Of a DNA stretch of 33,564 nt, positions 23,180 through 31,454 are shown piece after piece. The DNA lies in assembly GCA_029213145.1 (NCBI GenBank), contig JARGNK010000060.1, forward strand, positions 1-33,564, written 5' to 3'. The notes under the pieces are model-generated. The model was not told the DNA's origin and did no database searches. It was given only the letters and a program-made list of their open reading frames with translations. The stretch's first letter is position 1. Every line of letters begins with the position of its first letter. The position numbers and the translations under genes are program-made. This DNA is from Rubripirellula sp. GTDB taxonomy: Bacteria; Planctomycetota; Planctomycetia; Pirellulales; Pirellulaceae.

Positions 23180-24258
23180 GTCCCGGCGACACGTTGACGA
23201 CTCTTCTCATCCAGCGGCTGATAGTAATTCTTTTGATATCCCGTCAGTGATTTGACGTAGGACGTAAGAGTCGGATGAAAGGCATCGAACCCGGAAAGCG
23301 ATAGCTGGTCGTAGATGCCTTGCATCACATTGACCGGATCGCGTTCCAGCTCGTCAAATCGAATTTCGCAGTAGTTTTCCTCCGGGATCAGTTTCACGTC
23401 TTCGAAGAATGCGTCATACATTGTCCGATAGCGTGACAGAATCCCGTCGTCGATCGTTGCAAGGCTTGGCTTTTGCAGATACGTGTACCAAATCGCCGTG
23501 TCGAAGAAGTGTCTTTGCGATTGAAAAACACTGTAGGGGTTGCGATGGATGTGTACGAATCTCGCCTCGGGAAACATTTCCAACAGCAATGGAATACGCG
23601 CAGTGTGCGCAGGAGATTTCAGCAGCAATGCGGTTTGCTTGTTCAACGAAAGCTTCTTGCAGAACCAGACGAACGCCTCTTTCCAATGTTCCGTTTCCGA
23701 CTTCGGTGCGTCACGAAAGGTGAGATATTGCGAGTAATGGTCAAAACGATTTGGAAAGCTGATTCCCAGATAGGGCGAGCACAAGGTCATCAGGAGTGGC
23801 GCGAACTCATCTTCCTGCGGGGATTGAAAGCTGAGAGTCATATTGTCCATCGGTCGTGTCGGTGGGACTAGCCAAGCGAAACGGCGTGTGATCACTTCTT
23901 CGGTAGTTAGAAATGTGCGTGGATTGACCACTTGATACGTGTTGGCAAAGCTGAACTGAGACGTATCCTGTGCGAACAAATTGTGGAGCAACGTCGTTCC
24001 GCTACGCCAATGCCCGAGGATGAATAACGGAGGCTTCCGAATTTGGGCATTGTCGATCGCATTACCATATCGGCGGCGTTCTTTCCGCCAGTTCCAAGAA
24101 TTCACCAAGCTAGTGAGTGTGATAAACGCGGCACGGTGCCAGTATGTGGGTGAGACCGCGAACCGGTTCTGCCGCAGTAGACGCCACCAGTCTCCAGTGG
24201 TGATTCCTGCTAGGTAGTTGTGGCCGATGCTCCAGCGGTGTTTCAGTTGGCTCTCCAT
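23140..24258 (-). CDS. PAPS-dependent sulfotransferase
   Basis: A 372-aa sulfotransferase-family protein. The 5'-phosphosulfate loop is ILGHWRSGTTLLHNLF (80-95), and the 3'-phosphate region is RFVHIHRNPYSVFQSQ (233-248); both match the family. It would move sulfate from 3'-phosphoadenylyl sulfate to a hydroxyl or amine, perhaps one made by the neighbouring P450. The ATG at 24258 was chosen because it overlaps the SnoaL-like stop as TGATG and because upstream residues in the same frame are just the shadow of that gene. A PAPS-based tailoring step in an operon with dikinases means that the product could carry both sulfate and phosphate. Confidence 0.88.
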   Translation of the reverse strand: MESQLKHRWSIGHNYLAGITTGDWWRLLRQNRFAVSPTYWHRAAFITLTSLVNSWNWRKERRRYGNAIDNAQIRKPPLFILGHWRSGTTLLHNLFAQDTSQFSFANTYQVVNPRTFLTTEEVITRRFAWLVPPTRPMDNMTLSFQSPQEDEFAPLLMTLCSPYLGISFPNRFDHYSQYLTFRDAPKSETEHWKEAFVWFCKKLSLNKQTALLLKSPAHTARIPLLLEMFPEARFVHIHRNPYSVFQSQRHFFDTAIWYTYLQKPSLATIDDGILSRYRTMYDAFFEDVKLIPEENYCEIRFDELERDPVNVMQGIYDQLSLSGFDAFHPTLTSYVKSLTGYQKNYYQPLDEKSRQRVAGTWTRNFQEWGYPI

Positions 24259-24899
24259 CACAGCGAAGCGGGCTGACGACGTTTTCCGATCAGCTTTGAT
24301 AGAAGCACACCGAGCACGACACCAATGATCAGGGAGATAGCGACCGCCAAGTAGATTGCCTGCTTTGCCGCTGTTAGTACAGGATTGTCGATAAGATTGC
24401 CCGAGACGTGATAGGTCGCGAGCTTCCACTGGCCATCCGTTTTCAGCAGAGTCGCAGACCAACGGTTTTCCAGATCAAATTCCATTCCCAGCCACTTGTA
24501 ATGGGGAACCGATGTGCCATGCGCGATCGCAGTATTAGATCCTGGCAGAATCGTGACGTTGTCTGAAGTGGGCCGCTCGGTGTATCCCTGAAAGATATTT
24601 TCGCCTCCCGGACTTACTTCAGAGAGAAAATCACGCAGACCATCGTGTCCTTGAGCGACTTGGTTGGTTTGCCAAATCGTTACAACGTCCGGGAGAACGT
24701 ATTTGATCTGCTCTTCGACGTCACCGGCAATGACCGCTTCGGTCAGCGCTTCGCGAAGTTGCAGGAGTTGTTCACGATCAGCTTTCTGCGAAGATTCGTT
24801 ACCGTTATCGGTTGTGAACGAATCCTGCGCCTGCGTTTCGCTGATCGTTACGATGGACAACAGCAGTACAAACTTATGGAAAAGGAGATTCCTGATCAT
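24258..24899 (-). CDS. Exported, membrane-anchored SnoaL/DUF4440-like protein
   Basis: A 213-aa protein. Residues 1-24 form a signal peptide ending TQAQ. Residues about 40-170 have the alpha+beta cone pattern of SnoaL-like/DUF4440 proteins (LREALTEAVIAGDVEEQIKYVLPDVV, then WSATLLKTDGQWKLATYHVSGN). Residues 181-203 are a transmembrane helix followed by a positive tail (GKRRQ). The domain would thus face the periplasm. Such domains bind small hydrophobic ligands and sometimes act as cyclases or isomerases; no catalytic residue can be assigned here. It may handle the product after export or in the membrane. Start ATG overlaps the dikinase stop (ATGA). Confidence 0.7.
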   Translation of the reverse strand: MIRNLLFHKFVLLLSIVTISETQAQDSFTTDNGNESSQKADREQLLQLREALTEAVIAGDVEEQIKYVLPDVVTIWQTNQVAQGHDGLRDFLSEVSPGGENIFQGYTERPTSDNVTILPGSNTAIAHGTSVPHYKWLGMEFDLENRWSATLLKTDGQWKLATYHVSGNLIDNPVLTAAKQAIYLAVAISLIIGVVLGVLLSKLIGKRRQPASL

Positions 24900-27055
24900 G
24901 GTTGACCTTCCGTTGAAGATGAGGTTTTTGTGCAGACGTGACCCTGGCCGCCATCAATAAGGATCGTTGTTCCATCGGCGATGCGGCTGGTCGCATGCTC
25001 AACCCCCAGCACCGCGGGAATTCCATATTCACGGCAAATGATCGCCGCGTGAGAGAGCAAGCCTCCGGTTTCGGTCACGACACCGCCGGCGCGATCGAGA
25101 ACTGCAGTCCAACCGGGGTCGGTATAAGGGCAGACCAGGATCTGTCCTCGAGGCATCTTGGACGCCTCTGCGACGCTGAACGCAACGGTTACCGGCGCGG
25201 CGAGCGTTCCGGGGCTCGCTGCAATCCCTACCATTTCATCGTTCCGACCGACCCGATTGAAATCAAATCCTGTCCCAATCTCGTTCGGCGGCCGGAAGTT
25301 ACGGTAGCTTTCGTAAATCTTTCGATTGTTTTGAATGTGTGTTCGATCATCGCCGCAGATCTCATAGTAAGTCTGAAAAAAAATCGAATCCCCCAGTCCG
25401 CGGCGGCAAGCGATTTCCAATACGCTACGGCGGAGCAAATAATAAAACTGGTTCGAGTAGTCGCGCAGTTGCTCGCGGAGCCACAGGAAATGTCGCAGGC
25501 GATCGAGCTTGCGACCAAAACTCGCCCGCTTACGACGAGGGAGACTTTGTAGTGTCGCGTCGCGCGCGGCTTCGTAGATAGGTCGCGGGTCATTGCCAGC
25601 CGACGCGGGTAATTCAGCCAGCATCTGTTGTACAAATGGTCGGTCTTCATCCCATCGTGGATGGATCAGATCAAATCCAATGCGGTAGTGATGAGGATAG
25701 GCGTCGATCACACTCGCCATTTGTTGCTTGGTGCGATTCTGAATCCCCTGAGCCATTCGAATTGGCTCCACATGGCGAAGCGGTGGGAGCGCCGAAACCA
25801 GAGAACCGTAGTCTGCATTCGGAAAGGAACTCATGAAATCAAGCTTTGCCAAAGAGGCGGCAAAGATGGTTCGAAAATACGTTTTCTCGATCTCAAAGTA
25901 AACGGTCTCGATCAATGCTTGGAATTCTGCCTCGACATCCTGTTGAAACAGTCGGCTTTCCTGCAAGCGTGATTCGATCGGCTGGTTCAACAATTCCTCA
26001 GCGGCCACGCGTTGGGACCGAAAGAACTTCTTGATTGCGAATACAGTGGGAATTGCCCGCAGGATTCGCAGCAGCGTCACGGGGGTCACCTGGCCATCGT
26101 CGTCATAGTTGATCTGCACGCTCAGGTCCTGATCAAACTCGCGTTCGACAAATCCTGGCAGGGCGTAAATGCATTGTTTGACTGCACCAAGATTCCAGTA
26201 CGGTCGTCCAAAAAACATTTTGCTCGCTTCAAAGTCGCTCCGGAAAAGTTTTAGCTCGCGTAGTGTGTTCTTCAGTGAGTTATCCCAAACGAGTTTGTAC
26301 AGAGACCACATCAATGGCGTGCAAACGCTACTCGAAACACCGCCATCGCGGAAATCAGCATTGGTCCACTGACCAGCTTCACCAGCAAACCCGATCCGCG
26401 AGACTGGACGTGATTGCAACACGAAGATTTCGCCTGACTCAATCGCGAACTCGACGTCTTGTGGCGTTCCAAAATGGTGGCCGATCGCTTCCGCAAGCCG
26501 CTCAATCTTTTCACGATACTTCTCCAGCAACGGGTGGTTGCTAGGGAGCGGTTTCTGGTGGCCTGCTAACAACCCGTCGGCCAATCCCGGACAGGCTTCC
26601 ACGACGATTTCCTCGGCACCGGTCACTGGATTTACGGTAAAGACGACTCCTGCTAGTTCCGGCTGGACCATCTTCTGGACGATCACTTCCATTCGCATCG
26701 AATTCGGTGGAATGTTCTGCTGACGGCAGTAGTGGAGGACTGACGGTTGATCCAATGAGGCGTGACACATTGCAACCGCGTTGCGAACTTCTTCAACTGT
26801 TTTCAGGTTCAGAAAACTATCGAACTGCCCTGCGAACGATGCCGTCTCGCCATCTTCAACAGAAGCAGAAGACCGAACCACCAGCGGCGTTCCCAACTGC
26901 GCGACAACATCCTCGATCTCTGTTGGGGAGACAACAAACTCAGGTACCCGAAAACCGGCAGTCTGCAATTCGCGTAGCGTTGCCGCTTTTCCACCCACTT
27001 GCTGCGTCAAGCTGGGTTGCCTCGGATCGCTCAATGATTCAGTCAGCACGCTCAT
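24896..27055 (-). CDS. PEP-synthase / rifampin-phosphotransferase-like dikinase B
   Basis: A 719-aa paralogue-like relative of the last gene of the cluster. The ATP-grasp domain is at the N-terminus (QQVGGKAATLRELQTAGFRVP, VVRSSASVEDGETASFAGQFDS, EFAIESGEIFVLQSRPVS). The central region of about 350 residues differs from that of dikinase A. The phosphohistidine domain has H669 in GGLLSHAAIICREYGIPAVLG, close to the motif of rifampin phosphotransferases and PEP synthases. It probably phosphorylates a hydroxyl of a pathway intermediate using ATP (inference). ATG at 27055 was chosen over a TTG at 27076 because it overlaps the upstream stop as ATGA. Confidence 0.8.
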   Translation of the reverse strand: MSVLTESLSDPRQPSLTQQVGGKAATLRELQTAGFRVPEFVVSPTEIEDVVAQLGTPLVVRSSASVEDGETASFAGQFDSFLNLKTVEEVRNAVAMCHASLDQPSVLHYCRQQNIPPNSMRMEVIVQKMVQPELAGVVFTVNPVTGAEEIVVEACPGLADGLLAGHQKPLPSNHPLLEKYREKIERLAEAIGHHFGTPQDVEFAIESGEIFVLQSRPVSRIGFAGEAGQWTNADFRDGGVSSSVCTPLMWSLYKLVWDNSLKNTLRELKLFRSDFEASKMFFGRPYWNLGAVKQCIYALPGFVEREFDQDLSVQINYDDDGQVTPVTLLRILRAIPTVFAIKKFFRSQRVAAEELLNQPIESRLQESRLFQQDVEAEFQALIETVYFEIEKTYFRTIFAASLAKLDFMSSFPNADYGSLVSALPPLRHVEPIRMAQGIQNRTKQQMASVIDAYPHHYRIGFDLIHPRWDEDRPFVQQMLAELPASAGNDPRPIYEAARDATLQSLPRRKRASFGRKLDRLRHFLWLREQLRDYSNQFYYLLRRSVLEIACRRGLGDSIFFQTYYEICGDDRTHIQNNRKIYESYRNFRPPNEIGTGFDFNRVGRNDEMVGIAASPGTLAAPVTVAFSVAEASKMPRGQILVCPYTDPGWTAVLDRAGGVVTETGGLLSHAAIICREYGIPAVLGVEHATSRIADGTTILIDGGQGHVCTKTSSSTEGQP

Positions 27056-29637
27056 GAAGTTGTTTTTGGATAACAAGTACTGATGGACCGACGCTCCGCA
27101 ACGGTGAATCCATGCCGGGCAGCAACCTCGGAAATCTCAAAAGCGCGTTGCGAGGAGGAACGCCCTCTCCAGTGGATCCTTTGGTCCGCATCAAGGCCAA
27201 GCAGCAAGCCTTCCGCCATGCATCCGTACGTAAACCCAGGCGGCAGTGGAAAACCGGGAATCTGTAATGTTTCTTTGCCCGGTAGGGATGCAATCGCACC
27301 GGGACAAACGGTTACCTCAGGAAGATCATCGCAGATGCGAGGTTGCAGGGTCGCGGGAACGGAGGCGTCACAAACAATCGCGTCGGAATGAAGGCAATCG
27401 GCGCTGAGTGGAGTGGTCGTGCCATTCGTGGCACAAACCACGACATCGGCTTCTTCGATTGCTTTCAGATTCGTTGCAACTCGCGCACCTCGAATTCCGC
27501 TGGCAACTTTGTTGAGTCGCTCAGTCGAATTAGCACGCCCGCTGCCAACCAAGATGCATTGCTTATATTCTGGAGCCATCATTGCGGCGCAGGTGCTGGC
27601 GATATCACCCGCCGCACCCACGATTCCGAGCGTCAGTTCGTTCGGATCCCAAGATCGCTGATGCAATTCTGCTCGAACGGCTTGCCCGACCAGCGCAGCG
27701 GAATAGTTGCTGCCGGCAGTGATTTGCATCCCATGGTCATCAAGGCTCTCACCTCGACGAGTGACAATTGAGGTGAACTGGCCCAGCGTCACTACATTGC
27801 AGCGAAGTGTCGCCGCTACGTTAACCGCTTTTTGCACCAGTCGCCTGGAATTGATGAGATGTTTGCCGCGAGCATGATCCAGCATCCACTGTGACGTGAC
27901 AGGCAATAGAATCGGGTGAAGGCGTACTACCTCATCCGTCTTGGAGCGGATATCGACCGAGTCCATTACGACGGGCTCGCAGAGCGACGACCAACGTTCG
28001 CAAAAACCGTTCTTTTCTTCCGCCGTCAATTCCATCAGACCGGGATCCAAATGAGCGAGATCGGATGGATCAATTAAATGAAACACCCAAGCGACGCGAC
28101 GAATTCCCGATTGACTGGCATCAATTGTCTTTGCTGCTGGCAGCGAATGCTTCTGGCCAAAATGATAGATTGGATTCTTCGCCGCATTTTCCGACGGCAC
28201 GGGTTCGAGTTGCCTCGTCGGACGAGCTAGAAATCGCGTGAGGCCAACAACATCGTTCGCAGCCAATTTCTGGCAAACGTCCCGCCACGCAGCGACCAGT
28301 TGCTGCAGTCGCTCGCGTCCTATCAGCAATGAAGGCTGGAGGCGTATTGTTGATGGATCACTCAAGGTGGGGGCAACACGGATGTGATGTTGGGAGAGCA
28401 GAAATCCGGCGACCATCGGACCGAGCAGTTGACGGTCGGCAAGGTGGTTCATGATGAATCCGGAATTCAGTTTGGAATGCCGCAATTGCACTCCGATCAT
28501 CAGCCCTCGACCACGCACGTCAGCAATCACATTGGGGTACTGCTCTTGCAGCGTTCGCATTTGTTGCAAAAGATAACGGCCTTGCCTGCGACAAGCCGCA
28601 ATGACACCGTCGTCAATGAGTTCCAGCACCTTTAAGGCGACCTGGCAAGAAAGCTCGTCATCGGCAAACGTACTGCTATGAAGTAAATCAAAATCCCGCC
28701 TATATCGATTACGTTCAATCAACAACGCCGAAATCTTGGCGAGGCCGCCGCCAAGTGCTTTGGAGAGGATGATGTAGTTGGGGGAGATATCTTGCGCGGT
28801 GCTTGCCAGGAACGCCCCGGTGCGTCCCAAGCCAGTCTGGCATTCATCGGCAATCAATGGAACATTCCGAGCGGCGCACAATTGCGCTGCCAGCCGTAAA
28901 AATTCATCAGCCATTGGCCGGACGCCAGCTTCGCCCTGAATGGGTTCGAAAATAAATCCGGCAAGATCCTGCACGCTTTCGAACGCCTCCCTCAACTGAT
29001 TTAGGTCGCCCGGAGCCACGCGAACAACATTGGCCAGGATTTGTGAAAACGGCTGCACAAATCGTGGGTTGGCGGTGATATGAAGCGACCCCAACGTCTT
29101 GCCGTGAAAGGCACCCTGCAAAGCAATGAAGGTTCGTCCTCCCGTTTCAAGCATCGCATGTTTCAACGCTGCTTCAACCGCTTCGGTACCAGAATTGGCT
29201 AGGATCGTGCAGTAATCGCCCTTGATCCGCGCGTTCAACGTGTCGGCCAGCTGCAAGGCTCCTGGTCGGATAGATCCCTGAACGTGATTTGGCTGGCCCG
29301 CTTCAAGAAACTGTGTGATCGCCTTGGTAATTTCTGGATGGCGATGCCCTAATGACAAAACGCCATAGCCGCCGACCATGTCAACGACTTCGATCTCCTG
29401 TCCATCGCTGCGACGATAGTACAGCAAGTCACCTTCGCCACGGTGGTAAATAACATCAAGGCCGACCGCACTCAGGAAACCTTGCAAGCCGGGTTTGTGG
29501 CGAGTGATTGAGTGATCATTGGAATGGGAATCAACTCGGATTGCGCCGTTGGTCTGCCGGGAATCCGGAGGCGATCCAGAAAGAATTTCATGTGTGCCAC
29601 GATTGCCGAGCAGATCGATTTGTTGTCGCTGTTTCAA
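27052..29637 (-). CDS. Class III aminotransferase fused to acyl-ACP reductase-like domain
   Basis: An 861-aa two-domain enzyme. Residues about 45-460 are a class III PLP aminotransferase: SGTEAVEAALK (149-159), D264 in ADECQTGLGRTG, and the PLP lysine K293 in ILSKALGGG. Residues about 500-850 resemble cyanobacterial long-chain acyl-ACP reductase: VTLGQFTSIVT (616-626), a Rossmann loop GIVGAAGDIAS (671-681), and YGCMAEGLLLG, where C806 aligns by eye with that family's active-site Cys. The C-terminal EVAARHGF also matches. Inferred reaction: acyl thioester to aldehyde with NAD(P)H, then transamination to a primary amine within one polypeptide. Start is TTG; no ATG occurs in the N-terminus, and GGAGG lies upstream. 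First gene of the operon. Confidence 0.85.
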   Translation of the reverse strand: MKQRQQIDLLGNRGTHEILSGSPPDSRQTNGAIRVDSHSNDHSITRHKPGLQGFLSAVGLDVIYHRGEGDLLYYRRSDGQEIEVVDMVGGYGVLSLGHRHPEITKAITQFLEAGQPNHVQGSIRPGALQLADTLNARIKGDYCTILANSGTEAVEAALKHAMLETGGRTFIALQGAFHGKTLGSLHITANPRFVQPFSQILANVVRVAPGDLNQLREAFESVQDLAGFIFEPIQGEAGVRPMADEFLRLAAQLCAARNVPLIADECQTGLGRTGAFLASTAQDISPNYIILSKALGGGLAKISALLIERNRYRRDFDLLHSSTFADDELSCQVALKVLELIDDGVIAACRRQGRYLLQQMRTLQEQYPNVIADVRGRGLMIGVQLRHSKLNSGFIMNHLADRQLLGPMVAGFLLSQHHIRVAPTLSDPSTIRLQPSLLIGRERLQQLVAAWRDVCQKLAANDVVGLTRFLARPTRQLEPVPSENAAKNPIYHFGQKHSLPAAKTIDASQSGIRRVAWVFHLIDPSDLAHLDPGLMELTAEEKNGFCERWSSLCEPVVMDSVDIRSKTDEVVRLHPILLPVTSQWMLDHARGKHLINSRRLVQKAVNVAATLRCNVVTLGQFTSIVTRRGESLDDHGMQITAGSNYSAALVGQAVRAELHQRSWDPNELTLGIVGAAGDIASTCAAMMAPEYKQCILVGSGRANSTERLNKVASGIRGARVATNLKAIEEADVVVCATNGTTTPLSADCLHSDAIVCDASVPATLQPRICDDLPEVTVCPGAIASLPGKETLQIPGFPLPPGFTYGCMAEGLLLGLDADQRIHWRGRSSSQRAFEISEVAARHGFTVAERRSISTCYPKTTS

Positions 29638-29646
29638 TTACCGAAG

Positions 29647-29651
29647 CCTCC
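29647..29651 (-). promoter_or_regulatory. Ribosome binding site for the TTG start of the fusion enzyme
   Basis: GGAGG on the minus strand, 9 nt before the TTG at 29637. It supports this rare start codon for the first cistron of the cluster. Confidence 0.7.
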
Positions 29652-29881
29652 ATTCAAATGCCAGCGGTCAATTTCCAGTGTACCAGACCCTGCGGTAGGC
29701 GAGGTTGCGGTTGCAGCTTTAGAGTTCTTGTACACTCCGATTTAGAGCCCGAAGTCGTCAAACGGTTTCGGCACAATTTCTCATTCACACGGAACCTGCG
29801 TACCAGACAGCAATGGCAGCGGGCAGCGTGACCGCACGTTGAAGCAGTGCGCGATCCTCGGGATTTGTGGATTTTCTTCAG

Positions 29882-29960
29882 CCTTGGAGAACCCGTTTCT
29901 TGAACCTTGGAGAACCCGTTTTTCAACCTTGGAGAGCCTGTTCTTCAACCTTCGAGACCC
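29882..29960. repeat. Degenerate 22-23-bp tandem repeat, about 3.5 units
   Basis: Units 29882-29904, 29905-29926, 29927-29948 and a partial one at 29949-29960. Each begins with CCTTGGAGA or a near variant and ends TTCAA/TTGAA. Non-coding; similar in style to the 18-bp repeat at 5679-5732. Confidence 0.75.
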
Positions 29961-30209
29961 AGCGTCAGAGAGCAAGCGTCGGCAACCCAAACCCAGCGAC
30001 CCAGAGCGAGAGTGATCCAGGGCCAATACGTGCTCCAGGTTCAGTACGTCCGCGGAACGAGACACTTTTATCTGCCTCGGTATGGAGGCATGATGGACGG
30101 CAGATCTAAATATGCGTAGTTTGGCAATGGGCTAGAGGAAGAGAACGAAGTTCTTCATTTGGATTACACCGTTTCAAACAGAAGCTCTTGTTCACTGTGC
30201 GACATTGAC

Positions 30210-31442
30210 TCAAGCAAACAGCTCTCTCCGAGCCTCACCTTGATTTGCCATCTTGAACGGTCGGCCACTGGCACTTTTTTCCTCATAGTTAGGGTCAATG
30301 CCGAGACGCCAAGCGATCGTGGCGTTGAAGTCGATTACGTCGAGGACATCTTCGGCAGCCGTTTGGCCATCCTTGGTTGTGGTGCCATAAACCTGTCCCG
30401 CCTTGACCCCAGCCCCGGCCATGAGGCAGGTGAAGCCGTCCGGATGATGGTCCCGCCCCTTGTTGGGGTTCACTTCAGGCTTCCGACCAAACTCGGTTGA
30501 AACAACGACCAGCGTCGATTCCAAGAGTCCTTTTTGGGTGAGGTGGTTAAGCAGTGAAGATAAGCCCTTGTCAAGTTTGCTCGCGTTGGAGGGGAGCTTG
30601 CCGTATATGTTGTCGTGATAGTCCCAGCCACCAAGTTCCACTTTGACAAATCGCACGCCGCGTTCTACGAGGCGGCCAGCCAGCATGCAACTGCGACTGA
30701 ATTCCTGCTTGTCGTACAAACGAACAATGCTCTCACTTTCGTTTTCCAGCGCGAAGGCATCGATATCCTTTGAGTTCATAAACTTAAGTGATCCTAGATA
30801 GGTATCAACGTAGGCCCGCGTTTCTTTGGTGCTGTGGTCTTGAGCGAAATCCGCATTCAATGTGTTGAGTATCCCAAGTCGCTCTGCGAACTTGCTCTGT
30901 GTTACTTTCGGGTTTCGATTAACAAAGTCGATACCCGCACTCGTGTTTTTGACGGGCAATGCAGCCCATTGGCCTGGAAAAAAACCGGCAGTGCCAGCAC
31001 TACCTTTTCCAATGCTAACAAAGTTCGGCAGGCTGTCTTGTTCGGTTGTAAGACGCTTGCTGATCCAAGCCCCAAGCTCGGGATGCGTCACCGATGAACG
31101 TGGATCGTAGCTGGTCAGCATCTTATAAATCCCCGCCGGGTGGGCACCCTGGTTGGATTTCATCGAATTGATTACCAGCAATTTGTCCATCTGTTGAGCG
31201 AGCGTTGGGAAGTAATGACTCACTCGGACGCCATCAACATTGCTGTTGATGATTTTGGAATTGCCTCGGACCGATTGCTCAACCTCCAGATTGAAGCTGT
31301 CGTATTGGCTCAATCCTCCGGAAAGGAAGATGTTGATCACCGACTTGGCTTTTGGTGCTGACGTTACTGCGGAATTTGCGTTCAAGAAAGGCAGTGACAT
31401 GCCTGTCATTCCGACGCTGTAAATAAATTTTCGACGGTTCAT
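30210..31442 (-). CDS. DUF1501 family protein with Tat signal
   Basis: A 410-aa protein. It starts MNRRKFIYSVGMTGMSLPFL, a twin-arginine signal, so it is likely exported folded. The mature part has DUF1501 features: INIFLSGGLSQYDSFN (about 36-51), GGWDYHDNIYG, VVVSTEFGRKPEVNPNKGRDHHP and a C-terminal ATIAWRLGIDP. DUF1501 proteins resemble alkaline phosphatase/sulfatase-fold proteins and abound in planctomycetes; their reaction is not known. It follows the DUF1549/DUF1553 gene by 12 bp, the usual pairing, and is probably co-transcribed with it. Confidence 0.92.
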   Translation of the reverse strand: MNRRKFIYSVGMTGMSLPFLNANSAVTSAPKAKSVINIFLSGGLSQYDSFNLEVEQSVRGNSKIINSNVDGVRVSHYFPTLAQQMDKLLVINSMKSNQGAHPAGIYKMLTSYDPRSSVTHPELGAWISKRLTTEQDSLPNFVSIGKGSAGTAGFFPGQWAALPVKNTSAGIDFVNRNPKVTQSKFAERLGILNTLNADFAQDHSTKETRAYVDTYLGSLKFMNSKDIDAFALENESESIVRLYDKQEFSRSCMLAGRLVERGVRFVKVELGGWDYHDNIYGKLPSNASKLDKGLSSLLNHLTQKGLLESTLVVVSTEFGRKPEVNPNKGRDHHPDGFTCLMAGAGVKAGQVYGTTTKDGQTAAEDVLDVIDFNATIAWRLGIDPNYEEKSASGRPFKMANQGEARRELFA

Positions 31443-31454
31443 CTTGCTATTTTG

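Larger units (their letters stand above)
13900..29637 (-). other. Ten-gene biosynthetic cluster (putative modified fatty-amine or aminolipid pathway)
   Basis: All ten genes read leftward. Junctions in order: ATGA overlap at 27052-27055, ATGA at 24896-24899, TGATG at 24256-24260, overlap at 23140-23179 (extent depends on the P450 start), 5-bp gap at 21735-21739, 8-bp overlap at 20196-20203, abutting TAA-ATG at 19183/19184, ATGA at 17609-17612, and TAATG at 16618-16622. This is strong evidence for one polycistronic, coupled unit. The content (reductase/aminotransferase, ligase, prenyltransferase, acyltransferase, P450, sulfotransferase, two dikinases, exporter) fits a specialised-metabolite or unusual-lipid pathway. 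The product is unknown. Confidence 0.75.
29638..30209. other. Intergenic region upstream of the ten-gene cluster
   Basis: About 570 bp between the leftward DUF1501 gene and the cluster. It must contain the cluster promoter and the 3' end of the DUF1501 transcript. I found no well-spaced promoter and no clear terminator. A tandem repeat occupies 29882-29960. Confidence 0.5.

Noticed and set aside
24259-24462. Longer sulfotransferase start
   Set aside because: This extension lies wholly within the SnoaL-like gene in another frame; the ATG at 24258 overlaps that gene's stop and gives a normal N-terminus.
13900-29637. PKS/NRPS or olefin (OleABCD) cluster
   Set aside because: No ketosynthase, thiolase, carrier protein, condensation domain or OleD-type dehydrogenase was found; only the ligase resembles OleC.
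29730-29790. TTGACG box as -35 of the cluster promoter
   Set aside because: A TTGACG occurs on the minus strand near 29757, but no -10 hexamer lies at suitable spacing.
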